64,000 nucleotides of DNA from positions 270,856 to 334,855 of the forward strand of contig JAMPFT010000001.1 of NCBI GenBank assembly GCA_023664305.1, read 5' to 3'. Under the pieces are notes generated by a model. It was not told where the DNA came from. It ran no database searches and worked only from the letters and a program-made list of their open reading frames with translations. How positions within the stretch are numbered: the first letter of the stretch is position 1; each line of letters opens with the position of its first letter. Shown here piece by piece: positions 19,095-28,462 of the stretch. This DNA is from a bacterium (GTDB lineage: Bacteria > Bacillota > Clostridia > Lachnospirales > Lachnospiraceae). Position numbers and translations under genes: made by a program.

Positions 19095-20000
19095 CTACCA
19101 CTCATACGGCGTCGTCTGATACACATAGTAATTCAACCAGTTACTGTACAGGTTGTTACTGTGAGATCTCCACTGCAATAACGGCCGCTTCTCCGGATCG
19201 TCCTCCGGGTAGTAGTTATAGGGGATCTGAATCGGAAGTCCCTTGTCACGGTCCCTGTGATACTCGTTGTTTAACGTATAGCGGTCATACTCCGGATGAC
19301 CGGCCACAAAGATTTTCTTCCCTCCCTCGGCGATGGCAAGATAAACGCCCGCCACGGGAGATTCCGCCAGCACCGTCAACTCGCTGCAGGCGTGGATGGC
19401 TTCCGCGGGAGTCTCGGTATGGCGGCTGTGTGGCGCCAGAAAAACGTCGTCGAAGCCTCTCACCAGCGGGATCTTCCGATTGGAAACCTTATGCTCATAA
19501 ACGCCGAACAGCTTTTGGGGCAGCGCTCTTTTGTCGATGCCGTAATAATGATAATACCCGGCCTGAGCCGCCCAGCAGATATGTAGGGTGGAGGTCACAT
19601 GGCTTTCCGCCCAGTCAAATATCTCGCAGGTCTCCCTCCAGTAGTCCACCTGTTCGAAGGGAATGTCTTCCACCGGCGCTCCCGTCACAATCATCCCGTC
19701 AAATTTTCTGTCCCGAACCTCGTTCAGCGTGGTATAAAATTTATTCAGATGGCTGGCTGAGGTATTGACGGAAACGTGGCTCTGCATGTTCATAAAGGTC
19801 ACGTCGATCTGCAGGGGCGTATTGGAAAGAGCGCGCAGAAGCTGCAGCTCCGTGTCCTGCTTTACGGGCATATTGTTCAAAATCAGCACCTGCAGCGGGC
19901 GGATATCCTGATGGATGGCCCGCAGCTCGTCCATCACAAAAATATTTTCATTTTCCAGGATCTCCTTTGCGGGCAGATCGCTCTGTGTTTTGATCGGCAT
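19095..20000 (-). CDS. metA: Homoserine O-acyltransferase MetA, predicted acetyl-CoA type
   Basis: 301 residues, full length for the MetA family, which activates homoserine at the start of methionine synthesis. The nucleophile is Cys142 (HICWAAQAG), with the conserved APHSRHTE segment and GHPEYD further on. Residue 111 is Glu (VTGAPVE). Glu at this position is known to give acetyl-CoA preference, while Gly gives succinyl-CoA preference, so the likely product is O-acetylhomoserine despite the usual succinyltransferase name. AGGAGG precedes the ATG. It follows ligA on the same strand after 132 bp. Confidence 0.95.
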   Translation of the reverse strand: MPIKTQSDLPAKEILENENIFVMDELRAIHQDIRPLQVLILNNMPVKQDTELQLLRALSNTPLQIDVTFMNMQSHVSVNTSASHLNKFYTTLNEVRDRKFDGMIVTGAPVEDIPFEQVDYWRETCEIFDWAESHVTSTLHICWAAQAGYYHYYGIDKRALPQKLFGVYEHKVSNRKIPLVRGFDDVFLAPHSRHTETPAEAIHACSELTVLAESPVAGVYLAIAEGGKKIFVAGHPEYDRYTLNNEYHRDRDKGLPIQIPYNYYPEDDPEKRPLLQWRSHSNNLYSNWLNYYVYQTTPYEW

Positions 20001-20132
20001 ATTAATTACCTCCTGTTTTTTCCCGGCTGTCGGCAGAGCTTTTCTCTCCCGCCGCTTACGATCGGGTTCTTTTCCTTCCCGTTCCGCTCGCCGCCGGGTT
20101 CTTTCTGCTTTCCTCTTCTGCTGACAGACGCT

Positions 20133-22115
20133 TCAGTTTTTCTCTGCTTCCCACGGCAAAATCTCATATTTCTCCAGAAACTCATCCTCGGACAAAACTG
20201 GGACTCCCAGCTCCCTGGCCTTTTTATTCTTAGCTGATGTGGATGTCACGTCATTATTGATCAGCGCCGTTGTTTTCCCGGTGACGCTTCCCGTCACCTT
20301 GCCGCCCTTTGTCTCTATGATTTCTTTTAAGTCGTTTCTGTTGGCAAAATGCTTCAGGCTTCCTGTGATCACAAAATTCATACCCGCAAGGAGCCCGCTT
20401 CCTGTGTCCGCCGCAGGCTTTTCCACGCGCAGCTGCGCCATGAGGCGCGAAATCTTCCTCTGATTCTCCGCGTCCGCCATATATTCCGTAAACGCCGTGG
20501 CAATTACTTCCCCTACTCCTTCCATGGCGCTCAGGGTCTCCACGTCGGCCTTCTGCATCCGCTCCATGTCATAATCAAAAAACCGGCAGATCATTTTGGC
20601 GTTCGCCACGCCGATATTTGCGATCCCCAAACCGTAAATCACCCGGGGCAGCGTAGTGTTCCGGGCAGCTTCTATGCTTTCCGCGAGATTTTGCCAGGAT
20701 TTTTCCCCGAAGCCCTCCATTTCGACGATCTCCTCCCGGTAACGGTCCAGGCGGAAGAGATCGGCGTACTCCTGAATAAAGCCCCGGTCCACAAATTTTT
20801 CCAGCGTCGCCTCGGAAAGCCCGTCGATATTCATGGCGTCTCTGCTGACAAACAGGGTAAACGACTTAATCCGCTTCGCGGCGCAGTTTTCGTTCCGACA
20901 GTAAAGTGACTGCACTTCATTCACCTGACTGATCTGCGTCGGCGCGCCGCAGACGGGGCACCGCGCCGGAATTTCAACGCTGTCGCTGCAGGTGAGATTC
21001 TCCGCAATCTGAGGAATAATCATATTGGCCTTGTAAACCAGGATACGGTCGCCGATTCCCAGCTTCAGGCCCTTTAAAATACTGATATTGTGTACCGAAG
21101 CCCGGCTCACGGTCGTCCCTTCCAGCTCCACCGGCTCAAAGACCGCTACAGGATTAATCAGTCCCGTCCGACTGGCGCTCCACTCGATCTCCCGCAGGGT
21201 CGTTTCCGCCGTCTCGTCCGCCCACTTAAAGGCGATGGAGTGTCTGGGAAATTTTGCCGTCCTGCCCAGAGACTGCCCGTATGCAATATCCTCATAGGCG
21301 AGCACCAGTCCGTCGGAAGGGATATCATAATCCTTTATCTTCTCTTCAAACCGCTCCACCGTGTCAAGAATCGTTTCTTCCGTCACGGTATAATGTTCGA
21401 CCGTGTCAAATCCCTGACTGTCCAAAAACCGAAACTGCTCCTCCTGAGAGTTATGAAAGTCCTCCCCTCCAGCCTCAATGAGAGAATAAGCGTAAAAACG
21501 CACATTCCGGCCTGCAGTGACCTCATTGTTCAGCTGACGCACGGAGCCGCTGCAAAGATTTCTGGGGTTTTTGTACCGTTCCGCCGCATTTAGCTGCGCG
21601 TTCATCCGTTCAAAATCGGAATAAGTGATCACGGCCTCCCCCCTGATCACAAGCTTTCCGGTAAAAGGAATCGACAGGGGAATATTTCGGAAGGTTTTCG
21701 CATTGTTCGTGACCACCTCTCCAATTTCACCGTTTCCCCTGGTGACCGCTTTTGCAAGTTTTCCGTCAAGATATGTCAATACTACCGTCAATCCGTCCAA
21801 TTTCCAGCTTAAAATTGCAGGACGGCCTTGCAGCCAGTCCCTCAGCTCTTCCCGGCTCTTTGTCTTTCCCAGAGAAAGCATCGGCGTTTCATGCCGTTCC
21901 TTCGGCAATTCCTCCACCGCTTCGTACCCCACGCTTAAGGTGGGACTGTTCGCCAGCACGATCCCCGTCCTCTCCTCCAGCTGCTGCAGTTCGTCATAGA
22001 GAGCATCATACTCAAAATTGCTCATGATCTCCCTGTCCTCGGCATAATATGCCCTGGATGCCTGATTCAGGATATCCACCAAATATTTGATTCGTTCCGT
22101 CTCTTCTGACTGCAT
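20133..22115 (-). CDS. ligA: NAD-dependent DNA ligase
   Basis: About 660 residues with the full LigA architecture. The adenylation domain has catalytic Lys105 in SWKLDG. An OB fold, a four-Cys zinc finger (CPVCG, then CRNENC), helix-hairpin-helix repeats (GLGIANIGVANAK) and a C-terminal BRCT domain (GMNFVITGSL) follow. It seals nicks in replication and repair using NAD. I place the start at MQSEE because AGGTG lies 9 nt upstream; the longer GTG reading would put that site inside the gene. Essential in most bacteria. Confidence 0.96.
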   Translation of the reverse strand: MQSEETERIKYLVDILNQASRAYYAEDREIMSNFEYDALYDELQQLEERTGIVLANSPTLSVGYEAVEELPKERHETPMLSLGKTKSREELRDWLQGRPAILSWKLDGLTVVLTYLDGKLAKAVTRGNGEIGEVVTNNAKTFRNIPLSIPFTGKLVIRGEAVITYSDFERMNAQLNAAERYKNPRNLCSGSVRQLNNEVTAGRNVRFYAYSLIEAGGEDFHNSQEEQFRFLDSQGFDTVEHYTVTEETILDTVERFEEKIKDYDIPSDGLVLAYEDIAYGQSLGRTAKFPRHSIAFKWADETAETTLREIEWSASRTGLINPVAVFEPVELEGTTVSRASVHNISILKGLKLGIGDRILVYKANMIIPQIAENLTCSDSVEIPARCPVCGAPTQISQVNEVQSLYCRNENCAAKRIKSFTLFVSRDAMNIDGLSEATLEKFVDRGFIQEYADLFRLDRYREEIVEMEGFGEKSWQNLAESIEAARNTTLPRVIYGLGIANIGVANAKMICRFFDYDMERMQKADVETLSAMEGVGEVIATAFTEYMADAENQRKISRLMAQLRVEKPAADTGSGLLAGMNFVITGSLKHFANRNDLKEIIETKGGKVTGSVTGKTTALINNDVTSTSAKNKKARELGVPVLSEDEFLEKYEILPWEAEKN

Positions 22116-22138
22116 CTTGTGTTTCACCTGCCTTATGC

Positions 22139-22861
22139 TTATTTTTTCCTTTCCATCCCACAGTCCCGGTACAGCCGCTCCACATCCTCCGCTGCCAGCT
22201 CGCGGTACTGTCCGGGCTTCAGTTCTCCCAGCGTCACATGCATAACGCGTATTCTCTTCAAACCTTTCACTCTATATCCGCAGGCAGTACACATTCTCCG
22301 GATCTGCCTGTTGACTCCCTGGGTCAAAACGATCCGAAAGGTATCTTTTCCTGTTTTTTCCACATCACACTGCCTCGTAGTGATATCCAATTCCCTCAGA
22401 TAGACGCCCTGAGACATTTCGCGTAAAAATTTGTCCGATATTTCCTGATCCGTTTTTACCAGATACTCCTTCTCGTGACGGTTTTCTCCCCTCATCATCC
22501 CCTGAATCAGATCGCCGTCGTTGGAGAGAAGCAGCAGCCCTTCCGATTCCTTATCCAGTCTTCCCGCATAAGTAACCCTGACGGGATAGCGGACGATATC
22601 CGAAATGATTTTTTCCGCATGGGCGTCTCTTTCCGTACAGGTAACCCCTACAGGCTTGTAAAAGGCCAGAACCACCGTCCCCTTTTGCTCTGTGATCCGC
22701 CGTCCCTGTACTCTCACCTCGTCCCCGTCGCCGACGGTCTGCCCTATCCCGGACACCTGCCCGTTGACGGATACTTTTCCCTGTTCGATCAGCCGGTCCG
22801 CCTCTCTCCTGGAACAGACGCCGCAATGCGCCAGATACTTGTTTAATCGCATGGATTCCAT
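22139..22861 (-). CDS. rluF: RluF/RsuA-family rRNA pseudouridine synthase
   Basis: 240 residues: S4 RNA-binding domain at about 3-60, then the catalytic domain with Asp103 in GRLDKESEG and the family motif GVNRQIRRMC. These enzymes isomerise specific uridines in rRNA. The GVNRQIRRM signature favours the RluF branch over RsuA or RluB, but site specificity is inferred only. Its start overlaps the end of the RNase H gene by 19 bp, so the two are translationally linked, and ligA follows 23 bp later. Confidence 0.9.
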   Translation of the reverse strand: MESMRLNKYLAHCGVCSRREADRLIEQGKVSVNGQVSGIGQTVGDGDEVRVQGRRITEQKGTVVLAFYKPVGVTCTERDAHAEKIISDIVRYPVRVTYAGRLDKESEGLLLLSNDGDLIQGMMRGENRHEKEYLVKTDQEISDKFLREMSQGVYLRELDITTRQCDVEKTGKDTFRIVLTQGVNRQIRRMCTACGYRVKGLKRIRVMHVTLGELKPGQYRELAAEDVERLYRDCGMERKK

Positions 22862-23511
22862 TCTGTCATATCCTCTATCTTACAGATCTTCGGGATTCCG
22901 CTTTGCTCCGTCAGCCCCGCCTTTGCCATTTGATCCGCCAATTCGTTATAACGCACATTGGTATGGGCGGCAACCTTCGTAAAACGAATTTCAATAGACT
23001 CTCTCCAGCTTTGCATGGCCGCGGCATATTTCTGCGTCAGTTCGGTTTTGGAACGCCATTCTCCCGTGACCCACTTTTCGATTCCCTGATAATCGTACCT
23101 GATCTCGATTTTCCGGTATCCGCTGTACATCGCCGCCTTCACCGCGTACATGGCTCCCAGCATTTCTCCCGTCACATTGCGGTGCTGAAGGGATTCGGCG
23201 TTGTCGCCGCTGCCGCATTGGGTATAAATTCTCCCGTCCGCCAGCAGGAACACACATCCGAACGCATAACGCTTCCTAAAATCCTCATAGCTTCCGTCCA
23301 CATAGGCGAGAACTTCTCCCTCCGGCGGAAGGTCCCCGGTAAAAGACGTTTCCTTTTCTTCCCCGAGATAGACAAAAGCCTCCTCCATGCTCCCAAATCC
23401 CCGGTATTCCGCCCCGGGATATCCGTCCACAGACGCCTTGCATTCCTCCCAGGTTTGAAAAATTCCCGTCGTCTTTCCTTTTTTTACAGCATAGACCTTT
23501 TTTGCCGCCAT
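22843..23511 (-). CDS. rnhA: Ribonuclease HI with viroplasmin (caulimovirus-type) N-domain
   Basis: 222 residues. An N-terminal viroplasmin domain (KVYAVKKGKTTGIFQTW, residues 5-21 and following) binds RNA-DNA hybrids. The RNase H1 domain carries the catalytic carboxylates Asp72 (YVDGS), Glu116 (GEMLGA), Asp140 and Asp193 (ELADQMAK), with His183. It removes RNA from RNA-DNA hybrids. First gene of a likely rnhA-rluF-ligA run. Confidence 0.93.
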   Translation of the reverse strand: MAAKKVYAVKKGKTTGIFQTWEECKASVDGYPGAEYRGFGSMEEAFVYLGEEKETSFTGDLPPEGEVLAYVDGSYEDFRKRYAFGCVFLLADGRIYTQCGSGDNAESLQHRNVTGEMLGAMYAVKAAMYSGYRKIEIRYDYQGIEKWVTGEWRSKTELTQKYAAAMQSWRESIEIRFTKVAAHTNVRYNELADQMAKAGLTEQSGIPKICKIEDMTEWNPCD

Positions 23512-23595
23512 GTGATACTCTCCGCTCTCCTGCCTCTTTTTGCGCCGTCTGTTTGATTATATCAATTTTTTCCCTACTTTACCATACCTATACCG

Positions 23596-23631
23596 AAAAA
23601 AGGAGACTAATCCTGCGATCAGCCTCCTTTG
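23596..23631 (-). terminator. Rho-independent terminator of the 287-aa gene
   Basis: On the minus strand an AAAGGAG/CTCCTTT stem, extended by partly paired bases, is followed by six T residues, about 25 bp after the stop at 23656. Confidence 0.8.
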
Positions 23632-23655
23632 TCACATGACTTCCAAGATTCAGTT

Positions 23656-24519
23656 TTACGCCGACGTATCAATCATTCCGCCTTCCACAAGCTCTACCGC
23701 GTCAGGTGCCGGCACATCAATCGGAATATCCACACCGCCCAGTTCCAGCGAGACGCTGCTTTCCGCGCCGCTGTTTTCGGCGCTTCCTTCCCCGATACCG
23801 CTGCCTGCGCTCTGCTTCTCCTTTGCCAGCTTGTCGAACATAACCTTCAAATACCGCATGTCCGCCAGCATAATCTCCCGCATCTCGTCGGCACGGTGCT
23901 TTTTCTTCAACTGCTCCAGATCAGCAGGATCCATATCCTCCGTATCGGAATACATCAGCTCCTCCGCCAGATCGCCCATACCGTTTTCCAGACGCTCCAG
24001 CTCCTCCATCGCCTCCTGTAAGAGCTCCTGACACTCCTGTATCAGCTCCTGCAGTTCTTCCGGATCCATCTCCGGCAGCTCCCCGCCGAACATATCCTCC
24101 GTAAAGATTTCCTTCGTCTTCTCTTCCTGCTCCGCCTCGCAGGGACCGCCCTCCTTGTCGGCGCGCTCTTCCTCCTGCAGATGCTTCAGACGCTTTTTGG
24201 CCACTCTGGCAATGGCCTCCGCATGGACGATGGCGTGGTACAGCTCCTGATCGTCATACACGCCGCTCCTGACTATCCACATACGGCGCAGAGATACCAC
24301 CTTCTGACGCGCGCTGACCAGCGTCTGCCGGGCCATCCCGCTGGTCTTCGCCTTCAGGATCCGCCCCGAAATCTCCTTGAAATTATACTGCACCTTCTTC
24401 TTTTTCTTTTTTTGTTTTGAAGTCGAAACGGTAATATTGCCTGCGACGGTTCCGTCCGCCCGCTTAATCTCATACCGCTTTACCGACTGATTCCCGTAAG
24501 CTCCAATCCGCATGCTCAT
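23656..24519 (-). CDS. Hypothetical helical protein, 287 aa
   Basis: I do not recognise a named family. The N-terminal part has a basic low-complexity stretch (KQKKKKKK, near residue 35). The middle is helical with RQTLVSARQKVVSLRRMW and HAIVHAEAIARVAKK. Residues 140-185 are strongly acidic and coiled-coil-like (EELQELIQECQELLQEA). The C-terminus is a flexible acidic tail. No signal peptide or membrane span. The start MSMRIG is chosen because GGAGG lies 8 nt before it. It appears monocistronic, with a terminator downstream. Confidence 0.75.
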   Translation of the reverse strand: MSMRIGAYGNQSVKRYEIKRADGTVAGNITVSTSKQKKKKKKVQYNFKEISGRILKAKTSGMARQTLVSARQKVVSLRRMWIVRSGVYDDQELYHAIVHAEAIARVAKKRLKHLQEEERADKEGGPCEAEQEEKTKEIFTEDMFGGELPEMDPEELQELIQECQELLQEAMEELERLENGMGDLAEELMYSDTEDMDPADLEQLKKKHRADEMREIMLADMRYLKVMFDKLAKEKQSAGSGIGEGSAENSGAESSVSLELGGVDIPIDVPAPDAVELVEGGMIDTSA

Positions 24520-24615
24520 GCCATCATCCTCCCTGATTCTGACAAGTCCTTTCAATATATATCGGACGGCAGGCCGGATTTTTTATCGCTTACGGTTCAA
24601 AAACAAATTTTTTTC

Positions 24616-24644
24616 TTGAAACTTTATACTCAGCATAATATAAT
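24616..24644 (+). promoter_or_regulatory. Consensus promoter for antitoxin RNA
   Basis: TTGAAA, exactly 17 bp, then a perfect TATAAT on the plus strand. No plus-strand gene follows, only the antisense RNA region facing the toxin gene. Confidence 0.85.
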
Positions 24645-24650
24645 AAATAA

Positions 24651-24737
24651 AAGAGAAGTAACCGTCTACAAAGCGGCAGCCTCGTTAGGTAAAATAAGTC
24701 ACCTGTCCGGCTAAGACAAAGGTGGCTTATTTATTTT
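24651..24737 (+). ncRNA. Predicted antisense RNA antitoxin (type I)
   Basis: The transcript expected from the consensus promoter runs into a strong hairpin (AAATAAGTCACCT at 24692-24704 with AGGTGGCTTATTT at 24720-24732, one G-U pair), followed by a short T-rich stretch. It overlaps the last codons, the stop and the 3' untranslated end of the toxin mRNA on the other strand. The layout matches txpA/RatA and bsrG/SR4 type loci, where the RNA pairs with the 3' end of the toxin message. Ends are predicted, not measured. Confidence 0.75.
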
Positions 24738-24826
24738 CGCTTGTTGTTCCTATCTATGTAGGCAAGCAGTGCAATGAGGAACGAACCGCCTAAAAACAGC
24801 AGGCTTAACACTTCGTATAGATCCAT
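24731..24826 (-). CDS. Hol-Tox (TxpA/BsrG-like) type I toxin, 31 aa
   Basis: A tiny hydrophobic peptide: MDLYEVLSLLFLGGSF, then a membrane-spanning LIALLAYI and a charged tail DRNNKRK. The length, single span and basic end match the putative holin-like toxin family, which depolarises membranes when overexpressed. GGGAGG lies 10 nt before the ATG but can pair with CCTCCC upstream in the leader (24835-24840 with 24856-24861 on the plus strand), which would hide the ribosome binding site. Its stop codon lies inside the shared terminator stem. Too short for ordinary gene callers. Confidence 0.85.
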   Translation of the reverse strand: MDLYEVLSLLFLGGSFLIALLAYIDRNNKRK

Positions 24827-24915
24827 CAGCACCACCTCCCTTCTTCTTCAGATACGGGAGGCTGCCACCAGCTTTAGCTTGGCTGAGCTTGTATTCAATT
24901 ACTTCTCGCAAAGAA

Positions 24916-24944
24916 ATTGTATCACATTTCGCACGCAATAGCAA
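24916..24944 (-). promoter_or_regulatory. Promoter of the type I toxin gene
   Basis: On the minus strand TTGCTA, 17 bp, TACAAT. It lies just after the stop of gdhA and gives a leader of about 80 nt containing the hairpin that masks the toxin ribosome binding site. Confidence 0.75.
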
Positions 24945-24959
24945 CCTGTTTTCCAGGCT

Positions 24960-26420
<1,461 letters not shown>

Positions 26421-26496
26421 TCATTTCCTGTTTTGTACAAATTCACTACATGTATCCTCGCTGTTACGGAGGGATTACGGCTCTCTGCCACAGTGT

Positions 26497-26934
26497 TCAG
26501 CTCAGATATTGCTTCAGCCGGGCTATGTTCTTTTCCTCTAATTCAATGAGCTGTTTTGCCAGCGTCACGGGTCTTTCTCCCGCGTTTTCATTCCGCTTCA
26601 GCGCTTTTTCCATCTCGATAATTCCGTTTGTGCTTCCCTTGATCATCATCTCCGCAATATGTCCCGTGCTGGTATTCAGCAGGGTATTATAGTGAATACC
26701 CGTCTTCAGCATGGCATCCGCCAGCGCGCCGCTCCTGTAATACTCCGCCTTTCCCTCCACAAGCTGTCTGGAAGCCGCATTGTGAATCTCCGAGTATTTC
26801 AGGGACTGTCTGGAAAGCTGCATGGCTAAGGCGTCGTCATACACCTTGTCCGAAATTGTGTCAATGGCTTTCATGGCCGTTTCCGTATTCTTTTGAATCT
26901 CTCTGTAAATCGCTATTTCCTGTGATGTCATCAC
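26497..26934 (-). CDS. Hypothetical helical protein, 145 aa
   Basis: Family not recognised. It is all-helical with a four-helix look: helices around residues 4-35, 37-62, 66-110 and 115-143. It carries scattered His, Glu and Tyr residues (KYSEIHN, GHIAEMM), which makes a ferritin-like bundle possible but unproven. No membrane span. The start is uncertain between GTG at 26934 and ATG at 26931; AGGAG lies 7 and 10 nt upstream respectively. Confidence 0.7.
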   Translation of the reverse strand: MMTSQEIAIYREIQKNTETAMKAIDTISDKVYDDALAMQLSRQSLKYSEIHNAASRQLVEGKAEYYRSGALADAMLKTGIHYNTLLNTSTGHIAEMMIKGSTNGIIEMEKALKRNENAGERPVTLAKQLIELEEKNIARLKQYLS

Positions 26935-26952
26935 CCAAAATCTCCTATCGAC

Positions 26953-26985
26953 AAAAGAAGCCTTCTACACTCGGTAAAAGGCTTC
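26953..26985 (-). terminator. Terminator of the SH3 protein gene
   Basis: GAAGCCTT/AAGGCTTC stem followed by four T residues on the minus strand, 30 bp after the stop at 27015. Confidence 0.8.
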
Positions 26986-27014
26986 CCAAAATAAATTCTT
27001 TTTATACCCGTTTT

Positions 27015-28229
27015 CTACAGCTGCGTCACATAATCGGCTTTCACATATCCCACCTGTCCGTTATACTTTACCTTGCACCATCCGTCCTCGTCGGCAAACA
27101 GCTCCAGCGAATCTCCCTCAGGAAGCACGCCCAGTCTTACCGCCGTCTCGTTCGGCGCGGAACGCACGTTGACCGTAGCGGTAGCCTTCACGGTTCCGAT
27201 CACCGAAAGCCCGCTCGCGCTCTCCTCCATTTGCAGATACTGGGAATTGACATATCCGTCCCGCCCGTCATAGACGATTCTCGTCCAGCCGTTCAAAAGC
27301 ACTTCCTGTACCTGAACCCGGGTGCCGCCGGTGAGCTTTCCAAGCTTATCTGCCTGTACACTGTCCGAGTTTCTGACATTTACCGTTGTGGTAGCCGTCG
27401 CGTACTGCGGGCCTGCGTCCGCAACCGGGTCCGCTGCGGGCGTCTGCTCCTGGCCTGTCTCGCCCTGTTGCGTACTCCCGCCTTCCTCCGGTGTGCTCTC
27501 CGACGCATGACGCGCCGCCACCGTCTCTCCCACCGCAATCTGAACCTGCGTGTTGATCAGGCTTACATACTCCTGCAGCGCCGGATTCGCAGAAATAATT
27601 TCATTGCATTCCATATTGACACGGTTATTAAACTCCACCACGTCAACCTGGCTGTTTACCGCCAGAATATACTGCCTTTCCTCCTGCGTAAAATTACTCT
27701 GATTCTTGATATAGAGCGTCCCATCTTCCTTCCGACAGACATAGAGCGCCTCGTAGCCGGGCACCTCCTCAAAGCTTACGATTCCCATCTTATAATACAC
27801 ATAAGCGATCACGGACCCTTCTGCAGTTCCCTGCTTGCAGTATATCTCGAGATCCGCGTAATGGTCGATATATTTGGAAAGCTCCACATAGTAAAGCAGA
27901 TCGTTCTCGCTGATATCGTCCATCAGGGAACGCATGGTCTCCTCGTCCCCCGCTCCTCTGGCAGTATAATAGGTATCGATCAGCGCGGCAATTTCTTCAT
28001 CCTCGTTCAGCGTAAGTGGGACGTCCTCGGGCACGGGATCTCCGGCCTCAGCCTGCGCGCTCTGCACGGAGCTTTCCTCCTGCTGATCTTCCGCCTCTTC
28101 CTTCGCTTTATTTGCATTCAGCGCCGTCACCACCGTAAACGCCACAACGGCAATCAGCAGCACGGGGAAAATGATTTTACAGTTCCTGACAATGATATCA
28201 CGGATTGCTTTCCACTTATCCTTACGCAT
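27015..28229 (-). CDS. Membrane-anchored protein with two bacterial SH3 domains
   Basis: 404 residues. A basic N-terminus is followed by one membrane span at about 18-38 (KIIFPVLLIAVVAFTVV), an acidic linker, a globular NTF2/ketosteroid-isomerase-like region near 75-190 (IAALIDTYYTARGAGDEETM), then a flexible Thr/Glu/Gln-rich stretch. Two SH3b domains close the chain, each starting with a TVNVRN/TVNVRS motif and ending YVNSQYL or YVKADYV. Such proteins sit outside the membrane and bind peptidoglycan. The start MRKDKWK has AAAGG at 7 nt. The substrate of the middle domain is unknown. Confidence 0.85.
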   Translation of the reverse strand: MRKDKWKAIRDIIVRNCKIIFPVLLIAVVAFTVVTALNANKAKEEAEDQQEESSVQSAQAEAGDPVPEDVPLTLNEDEEIAALIDTYYTARGAGDEETMRSLMDDISENDLLYYVELSKYIDHYADLEIYCKQGTAEGSVIAYVYYKMGIVSFEEVPGYEALYVCRKEDGTLYIKNQSNFTQEERQYILAVNSQVDVVEFNNRVNMECNEIISANPALQEYVSLINTQVQIAVGETVAARHASESTPEEGGSTQQGETGQEQTPAADPVADAGPQYATATTTVNVRNSDSVQADKLGKLTGGTRVQVQEVLLNGWTRIVYDGRDGYVNSQYLQMEESASGLSVIGTVKATATVNVRSAPNETAVRLGVLPEGDSLELFADEDGWCKVKYNGQVGYVKADYVTQL

Positions 28230-28251
28230 ATTCACGCCTTTCTCAAAACGC

Positions 28252-28272
28252 AAAAAGCCGCAAGCGGCTTTT
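28252..28272 (-). terminator. Terminator between tRNA-Arg and the SH3 gene
   Basis: AAAAGCCGC/GCGGCTTTT hairpin with a T-run on the minus strand. It should end the tRNA transcript. It lies only 23 bp before the SH3 start codon, so that gene may depend on read-through or on a promoter I could not place. Confidence 0.75.
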
Positions 28273-28296
28273 ACAGACATTTTCCACTATTATAGT

Positions 28297-28414
28297 ACAG
28301 GGTGATGTAAAATGCATCCGACAGGAATCGAACCTGCATTAAAGGCGTCGGAGGCCTTCGTTCTATCCGTTAGACTACGGATGCAAATGTTACAAATTTA
28401 TTACATCACCCTGT
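28297..28414 (-). repeat. 14-bp perfect inverted repeat enclosing tRNA-Arg
   Basis: ACAGGGTGATGTAA at 28297-28310 and its exact complement at 28401-28414 flank the tRNA on both sides. In the precursor RNA the 5' leader and 3' trailer would pair into a long stem with the tRNA as its closed end. Confidence 0.85.
28313..28384 (-). tRNA. tRNA-Arg (anticodon CCG)
   Basis: 72 nt. The acceptor stem GCATCCG/CGGATGC, anticodon stem AAGGC/GCCTT with loop CTCCGAC (anticodon CCG, reading CGG) and a T arm with loop TTCGATT are all present. Discriminator base A. The 3' CCA is not encoded and must be added. Confidence 0.96.
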
Positions 28415-28416
28415 TT

Positions 28417-28445
28417 ATAATATCATAAAATACGGCGCGTGTCTA
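28417..28445 (-). promoter_or_regulatory. Promoter of tRNA-Arg
   Basis: TAGACA, 17 bp, TATTAT on the minus strand. The start of transcription would fall in the first arm of the inverted repeat, about 25 nt before the mature tRNA. Confidence 0.65.
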
Positions 28446-28462
28446 CCTGCAATTTCAATTTT

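Noticed and set aside
20001-20132. SAM (S-box) riboswitch before metA
   Set aside because: The 132-bp gap shows no S-box stems or terminator/antiterminator pair that I can recognise.
24750-24944. 64-codon minus-strand frame over the toxin leader
   Set aside because: It is in another frame from the Hol-Tox peptide, has no ribosome binding site, and contains the leader hairpin.
26856-28295. 479-codon plus-strand frame opposite the SH3 protein
   Set aside because: It crosses a minus-strand terminator and the SH3 gene; its composition is that of a complement shadow.
28297-28414. Inverted repeat around the tRNA as insertion sequence ends
   Set aside because: No transposase and no target duplication; only the tRNA lies inside.
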